Positions 33,158 to 37,877 of a stretch of DNA of 37,877 nt are shown one piece after another. This DNA is from an uncultured Myxococcales bacterium. Its GTDB lineage: Bacteria > Myxococcota_A > Bradymonadia > UBA7976 > UBA1532. The position numbers and the translations under genes were made by a program. Below the pieces are notes generated by a model. The model did no database searches. It saw only the letters and a list, made by a program, of their open reading frames with translations, and was not told where the DNA came from. The DNA lies in NCBI GenBank assembly GCA_903847385.1, contig CAINDO010000540.1:1-37877 (forward strand), written 5' to 3'. Position 1 is the first letter of the stretch; each line of letters starts with the position of its first letter.

Positions 33158-36100
33158 ATGTCGACCGGACACTTCGTGCGCCTCGCGCCGGTGGTGGTCT
33201 TCTTGGCGGCCTGCGGCCCGGACGGCGGTGTCCCCATCGAGGCGCTGCCGCGCGGGGCGGCGGACGCCGGGCCCGGTGCCGATGTCAGCTCGGGAGGCGA
33301 GGATGGCCAGGTCGGCGTCGCCCCATCGGGTGTGTTGCGCGAGCCCGAGGGGCGGGTCGAGGGCGCGGCCGCCACCGCGCTGCGCGAGCATGCGTCGGAG
33401 GCCGTTCTCCAGGTCGATGCGCAGACGGACCTGCTCACCTTCGTGCCGATGGCGGGCGCACGCCCCGGCGCACCGGTGGCCCTCACGCCGAGCGCGCTCA
33501 CCGGGTGGGGCAGCGGGCCGCAGGCGATCTCCCTGTTGGCCGTCGACGCCGGTGCGGCCGTGGTGCATCGCGGCCTGGACACCGGGCTGTGGGCGGACCG
33601 AGTGGGCACCGTCCTCGGCACCGCCGAAACCGCCGGCGCGTTCGGCCGCGCGCAGCAGGCGCTCGTCGCCGAGGCCCCGATCAACGCCCTGTACCGGATT
33701 CCGCTCGACGGCGCCGACGCCGAGGCCCCCCGCGCCTTCGGCCGCGGTCTGCGGCTCGTGGAGGCCCCGCTGTTCTCGAGCACTCGCGGCGAGGCGTACC
33801 TGGTGCTCGAGGCGGGCCTCGCCGTTCTGCCCGCTGCGCCCGGCGGTGAGCCCCATGTCTTCCGAGCGCCGCCCGCCGATCGGACGTTCTCGTTGATCGG
33901 CGTCTCGGAGAGCGAGGGGCGCCTGATCGTCGCCGACCGGGCGTCGGACACCCTCACGCTGGCGTGGTTCACCGTCTTCACGCTGCCCCTGGCGGACCTG
34001 AACGCGGAGCCCACGGTCCTGTATCGATACCCGCCGCCCGATCCGCTGGGCGGCCCGATGGGGACCTATCCGCGGCGCCTGTCGGATCGCTGGGTCCTCG
34101 TGCAGAGCGCCGCCGCCGGGAAACTGGTCCTCGACGTGTCCGGAGAGCGCCCGCCGTTCGTGCTCCCCGACGACGCCCACGACGAAGTGCGGGTGGTCGG
34201 CGACGACCGTCTCGTCGTTCCCAGGTCCGCCTCGAACGACGGCGTGATTCGACCCCCGAGGCTGTATGTCCAGCAGCTGGGCGCCGACCTTGCGCCCGAC
34301 CCGGTCGCCCTCGACGCGACGCCGTACGCCGTGAACCTCGCCCGGGCGGTCGTCACGCCGGACGACGACGCGCTCTTGCTCGGACACGAAAGCGGCCTCG
34401 ACCGGTTGCCCCTGGACGGCGGACCCCGGACCACCTACCCGACAGTGATCGAGAGGCACCAAGGCACGGAGCGCGTCGCGACCGATGCGACGGGCGACAC
34501 GCTCCTCCAGGTCGTCCTCGGGCCCGAGGGGCTCGGGGTCATGGCCGCGCCGCGGAGCGGGGGCCCGGCGCGGGTCGTCGTCGCCTCGGCCCCGGAGACG
34601 GTGGCCATCAACGTGACGGCCGTCGCGGAGACTGGTCGCATTGCGGTGTTTCGCGCCGGCCCGGAGGGCACGGAGGTCTCCAGCGTGTCGCTGGATGGCA
34701 CCCCGGGCCCCTCGGCGCCGCTCTTGGGCCGGTACCGCGACAGCGAGGCGGCCCCGGGCGGCCTCGTGGTGCGCACGCGCGCCGGGGACCAGCAGCTCGC
34801 CACGCCCGCAGCCGCCGCGCAGTCGACGCTGTACTCGACCCCCGGCGCGCTGACGCTCGGCCGGCTCGCCCCCGGCGGCGCGTTCGCCGAGGTGACCGAC
34901 GTCCGTGGGCACGCGGACCGGTCCCACGCTCTGGTCGACCTCCGACGGCCCGCGCCGCCGCACCGTCTGGACGCCGAGCCGGCCGGTTGGACGGTGCGCG
35001 CGATGCGCCCCGACGCCGTCGTGGTGTCCCGCCCCGGCGAAGGGGACCGGGCTCTCGGGGACACGCGGCTCGTCCCCGTCGGGACCGACCCCGAGGCGGC
35101 GCGTCCTTACGCCACCGGCTTCGCCTTCGAACGGGACCTGCCGGCCCTGCACGGCGCGCTCTTCACGCAAAGGGACCCCAACACCGACTCGCTCTCCGCC
35201 GTCTTCGCGCCCGACGACGGCTCGCCTGCACAGCCGCTCGCGCTCTCGTTGGAGCGCCACATGCTCTCGACCGTCGCGTACACCGAGCCGGAGGCCGACG
35301 CGATCGTGGCGCACTTCGTCGGCTCGACCGAGCTGATCGTGCGGTGGCGCCTGGGCGCCGCGGACGCGCCCGAGCAGTGGGCGCTCCCGGGGCTGCGGGT
35401 GGACGCCCTCACGCCGCTGCCAGAGACCGACGCCTACCTCGTCGCCGGGGCCGTGGACTCGGAGCCTGGTCTGTGGCGCCTCACGTTCGACGGCGGCCCG
35501 GAGCCCACGTTGCAGCGACTGGCGCCCGCGGGCATCGGCCTGACCGCGCCTCCGCTGGCGCCGTCGTTCTTCGACCGGAGCCACGCCTTCGCCGCGGCGG
35601 GCCGGGGCTTGCTCTCGGCCGACGGCGCTCGCCTGCTCGCCAGCGGGCCGCAGCGAGTCACGGTCACCGGGTCGGTGATGTTCGTCGGTCCGCTCTACAT
35701 CCTTCGAACCGATGGCTCGGACGCCCAAGGCGTGGCGCCGCTCCTCGGTGGTGCGGACGTCGCCGTCAACATGGCGCGGCTCTCCCCGGACGCAGCCGTC
35801 GTCGCCTACACCACACCGACGCTCGAGGGCCATGTGGTCGCGGCGCGCCCCGGGGCGCAGACATGGCCCCTGTGCCATGTCGCCCCGATGGACCTGGCCG
35901 CTCTCACGTTGCGCGACCCCGGCGCCTGGGCGCCCGCCCTCCCGCGGGACGGCGGGCGAAGCCTCGTCTGCCTCGACCGTTCCACCGGCGAGGTCGTTCG
36001 GGTGAATGCCGAGACGGGCGAGCGCGACCTCCGCGCCACGTTCGACCTGCCGCGGGGCGTCGCCGCACCGGCGCTGCTGCGCCTCACGCCGGACGAGCAG

Positions 36101-36235
36101 GCCGCCATCGTGGCGCACACCGGCCCCACGGGCCGCCGCCTGTACCTCGTCGCCCTGGAGGGTTCACGAGCCGTGGCCCGGCTCTCGCCGGACGACGCCC
36201 CCGCCGACGAGGCGTTCGTCACGTTTCGCCCCTGA
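33158..36235 (+). CDS. Large lipoprotein with beta-propeller-like repeats
   Basis: The product is 1025 residues. AAGGAG eight bases before ATG 33158 fixes the start. A lipoprotein signal ends at Cys19 (FLAAC). After an acidic/Gly linker (20-60) the protein is almost entirely short beta strands. Several segments resemble TolB/WD40-like PD40 blades: VVTPDDDALLLGHESGLDRLPLDGG, LSPDAAVVAYTTPTLEGHVV and LTPDEQAAIVAHTGPTGRRLYLV. These suggest one or two beta-propellers exposed outside the inner or outer membrane. No catalytic motif was seen. A binding or assembly role is inferred only from architecture. The end is convergent with the response regulator gene, nine bases away. Confidence 0.75.
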   Translation: MSTGHFVRLAPVVVFLAACGPDGGVPIEALPRGAADAGPGADVSSGGEDGQVGVAPSGVLREPEGRVEGAAATALREHASEAVLQVDAQTDLLTFVPMAGARPGAPVALTPSALTGWGSGPQAISLLAVDAGAAVVHRGLDTGLWADRVGTVLGTAETAGAFGRAQQALVAEAPINALYRIPLDGADAEAPRAFGRGLRLVEAPLFSSTRGEAYLVLEAGLAVLPAAPGGEPHVFRAPPADRTFSLIGVSESEGRLIVADRASDTLTLAWFTVFTLPLADLNAEPTVLYRYPPPDPLGGPMGTYPRRLSDRWVLVQSAAAGKLVLDVSGERPPFVLPDDAHDEVRVVGDDRLVVPRSASNDGVIRPPRLYVQQLGADLAPDPVALDATPYAVNLARAVVTPDDDALLLGHESGLDRLPLDGGPRTTYPTVIERHQGTERVATDATGDTLLQVVLGPEGLGVMAAPRSGGPARVVVASAPETVAINVTAVAETGRIAVFRAGPEGTEVSSVSLDGTPGPSAPLLGRYRDSEAAPGGLVVRTRAGDQQLATPAAAAQSTLYSTPGALTLGRLAPGGAFAEVTDVRGHADRSHALVDLRRPAPPHRLDAEPAGWTVRAMRPDAVVVSRPGEGDRALGDTRLVPVGTDPEAARPYATGFAFERDLPALHGALFTQRDPNTDSLSAVFAPDDGSPAQPLALSLERHMLSTVAYTEPEADAIVAHFVGSTELIVRWRLGAADAPEQWALPGLRVDALTPLPETDAYLVAGAVDSEPGLWRLTFDGGPEPTLQRLAPAGIGLTAPPLAPSFFDRSHAFAAAGRGLLSADGARLLASGPQRVTVTGSVMFVGPLYILRTDGSDAQGVAPLLGGADVAVNMARLSPDAAVVAYTTPTLEGHVVAARPGAQTWPLCHVAPMDLAALTLRDPGAWAPALPRDGGRSLVCLDRSTGEVVRVNAETGERDLRATFDLPRGVAAPALLRLTPDEQAAIVAHTGPTGRRLYLVALEGSRAVARLSPDDAPADEAFVTFRP

Positions 36236-36244
36236 GCGACCGCG

Positions 36245-36874
36245 TCAGAGCCGCAGGAGCCCGTGCCGCACGGCCCGCGCGACGGCCTCGGTGCGGGTGG
36301 TCGCGTCCAGCTTGCCGAGCACGGCGTTCACGTGGAACTTGGCCGTGTGGGCGCTGAACTCCAGGCGCTCGGCGATCTCGCGGTTCGACAGGCCCTCGGC
36401 CAGCAGCGTGAGGACCTCGAACTCGCGGGCGGTGAGCGTGAAGTCGCCTTCCGCCGGCGCGGGGCTGCGCCACAGGTCGACGAAGCGGTCGTCGAGCACG
36501 ATCATCCCGTGGTCCATGGCCGCCAGCGCGGGCGCGATCCGCTCGGGGTCGCCGTCCCGCGCCAGGGCGCCGCGGGCCCCCGAGGACAGCGCGCGGCGGG
36601 CGTGCTCGGCGTCCGTGGCCAGCACGAGCACGGGCACGCCGGCGACCGCCTCCAGCGGGCCGATGTCCCCGGGATCCACGACGACGGCGTCCGGCCGGTG
36701 GAGCTGAATCGCCGAGGCCAGGCCACCGGAGAGCCCCACGGGGCCGAGCACCTCGAGCGTGTCGAAGCCGGTCAGGACCTGCGTGAGCCCCCGGCGGGCC
36801 AGCGGATCGGCGCCGGCCACGAGGACCCGGAGCGGCGAGAACGGGGAGGAGGGCGTCGAGGCGTCGGTCTGCAT
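36245..36874 (-). CDS. NarL/FixJ-type response regulator with altered receiver
   Basis: The product is 209 residues from ATG 36874; a GTG at 36895 is an alternative. The receiver (15-125) keeps Asp23, acceptor-like Asp67 (AVVVDPGD) and Thr87. The conserved Lys is replaced: the usual GYLLKD-type segment reads GALARD, with Arg106. The C-terminal LuxR-type helix-turn-helix (145-205) is complete: LTAREFEVLTLLAEGLSNREIAERL, then SAHTAKFHVNAVLGKL. It should bind DNA as a dimer. Loss of the Lys may weaken phosphorylation-driven switching. It begins 34 bases after the stop of the LNS2 lipoprotein gene on the same strand, so the two could be cotranscribed. Confidence 0.87.
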   Translation of the reverse strand: MQTDASTPSSPFSPLRVLVAGADPLARRGLTQVLTGFDTLEVLGPVGLSGGLASAIQLHRPDAVVVDPGDIGPLEAVAGVPVLVLATDAEHARRALSSGARGALARDGDPERIAPALAAMDHGMIVLDDRFVDLWRSPAPAEGDFTLTAREFEVLTLLAEGLSNREIAERLEFSAHTAKFHVNAVLGKLDATTRTEAVARAVRHGLLRL

Positions 36875-36908
36875 GCGTCCGCAAACCCTGCGCACGCCCC
36901 GCGGCGTG

Positions 36909-37877
36909 TCAAGGCGCCGGCGGCAGGTCGGCCAGCACAGGCAGGTGGCTGGGGTAGTCGGCCAGCGGCTGCGTGGCGGCGAACCCCTCGCAGGCGCCGC
37001 CCGCGTTCGGCCCGATGATCCACGTCGAAGCCGGGTCGAGCCCGGCCTGGGCGTAGGCGCAGATGTCCGTCGTCGCGTTGCCGTAGGCGGCGGGGATCAC
37101 GACGCCGGTCGCGGCCATCAGGTCGAGCAGATACTCGCGTTTGTAGGTCTGCACGCCGTCCGCGGTGGGCAGCACCTGCTGCAGGTCGTCCGTGGTGCGC
37201 ACGGGCCCCTGGGGGAAACCGCGGTCCTCCAGCCACGTCCGCGTGGCCGGGTTCAGCAAGTACGGCCGCCCGGTGACGTACAGGGGCTGGTACCCGGCGG
37301 CGAACCAGGTCTGCGCGACCTCGTCTGCGCCCGCGTACATCTCGGGGTCCTGGCCGAGCAGGACCTGCTCGAAGATCTCCGAGTCGCCGATGGTCAGCGT
37401 GCCGTCCACGTCGAAGAGCACGAAGGCCGTGCCCGGCTCGACGATCCAGAGCGCACCGCGTGCCTGAGTGTGGTCGCCGAGCACGATGAGCCTGAAGTCG
37501 TAGTGACCGGGCTGGGGCACCAGGGCCGGGTCCACGTCCACCGTGGCGCGGCCGTCGCTGTTCGTCGTCGCCGTGCCCACGGCGCGCCACTCCCCGCACG
37601 GGTCGGCCCCGGGCAGGCGCACGTAGAGCGTCACGTCCTCGTCCTCGAGGTCCTTGCTGATGAGGCCATAGGCGAACTTGCCGGCCACCGAGAGCGCCGC
37701 GCCGGGGTTGGCGATGGGCTCCACCGCGCTGTGTTGCGGCAGGCCGAGGCCCACCGTCGCCGGGGAGGCGAGGCCGTGCCGCCAGTCGGCGAGCTCGCCC
37801 GGGTCGGGCTCCGGGCAGGCGGGAGGCGGTGGCATCGCGCCCGCGTCCGGGGCGGGCGCCGCGTCGGGGTCGGCGGC
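36909..37877 (-). CDS. Lipoprotein-like protein with lipin-type (LNS2) HAD phosphatase domain, N-terminus missing
   Basis: The reading frame stays open to the window edge, giving 322 visible residues. The ATG at 37835 is probably internal, because the upstream residues (PDAAPAPDAGA) form the Asp/Ala/Pro linker usual behind a lipobox. A beta-rich section follows (to about base 37440). Then comes an LNS2-type HAD domain: the nucleophile motif FDVDGTLT near 37400-37425, YVTGRP near 37265-37283, the DRGFPQGPV segment, YKREYL, and YGNATTDICAY near 37060-37090. The order and spacing match lipin/Smp2 and PITP LNS2 domains, which act on or bind phosphatidic acid. Activity here is inferred; both Asp of DxDGT are present. 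Confidence 0.8.
   Translation of the reverse strand, partial: AADPDAAPAPDAGAMPPPPACPEPDPGELADWRHGLASPATVGLGLPQHSAVEPIANPGAALSVAGKFAYGLISKDLEDEDVTLYVRLPGADPCGEWRAVGTATTNSDGRATVDVDPALVPQPGHYDFRLIVLGDHTQARGALWIVEPGTAFVLFDVDGTLTIGDSEIFEQVLLGQDPEMYAGADEVAQTWFAAGYQPLYVTGRPYLLNPATRTWLEDRGFPQGPVRTTDDLQQVLPTADGVQTYKREYLLDLMAATGVVIPAAYGNATTDICAYAQAGLDPASTWIIGPNAGGACEGFAATQPLADYPSHLPVLADLPPAP

Noticed and set aside
1..37877. tRNA, rRNA, riboswitch, insertion sequence, integrase or attachment site
   Set aside because: No characteristic sequence, terminal inverted repeats or transposase/integrase motifs were noticed on either strand. This was a reading by eye, not a model search.

Overview
The window is a GC-rich (roughly 70%), densely packed piece of bacterial chromosome. 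It probably comes from a Myxococcota-like (former Deltaproteobacteria) lineage. This is inferred from the many lipoproteins with Gly-, Asp-Ala- or Pro-rich linkers behind the lipobox, Cys-rich surface domains, multi-domain histidine kinases and candidate sigma-54 promoters. No rRNA, tRNA, CRISPR array, insertion sequence, integrase or phage gene was seen. The longest gene-free stretch is about 190 bases, so no region above 300 bases lacks a gene.

Region 1 (1-1062) holds two divergent lipoprotein genes, the first cut by the window edge. Region 2 (1255-14304) is the centrepiece: korA-korB (2-oxoacid, probably 2-oxoglutarate, :ferredoxin oxidoreductase) followed 45 bases later by an unbroken nuoABCDHIJKLMN run. 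The NADH-oxidising module nuoEFG is absent and adjacent genes mostly overlap or nearly touch. The layout suggests that electrons from 2-oxoglutarate oxidation pass through reduced ferredoxin directly into an 11-subunit proton-pumping complex I. A good -24/-12 (sigma-54-type) promoter candidate lies upstream of korA.

Region 3 (14306-18788) has a lipoprotein with a Cys-rich half and a ferritin-like di-iron half, a divergent DUF1993 protein, and a tight three-gene set (PAQR/hemolysin III-type membrane protein, PlsC-type acyltransferase, methyltransferase) that looks lipid-related. Region 4 (18869-21923) is a GAF-GAF-PAS-PAS histidine kinase with a stand-alone receiver protein. Region 5 (21985-28789) carries surface lipoproteins: a beta-helix protein with a heptapeptide-repeat stalk, a coupled membrane protein, a possible papain/NlpC-fold lipoprotein preceded by a second -24/-12 candidate, and a Cys-rich protein on a long heptapeptide-repeat stalk.

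Region 6 (28797-32992, minus strand) contains a CckA-like hybrid kinase, an HtrA-like serine protease lacking an export signal, and a lipoprotein. The DNA in front of the protease gene holds three inverted repeats, two built from the same hexamer. Region 7 (33158-37877) has a large propeller-like lipoprotein, a NarL-type regulator with an altered receiver, and a truncated lipoprotein carrying a lipin-type (LNS2) phosphatase domain.

All functional calls come from reading motifs in the translated sequence. No database search was run.
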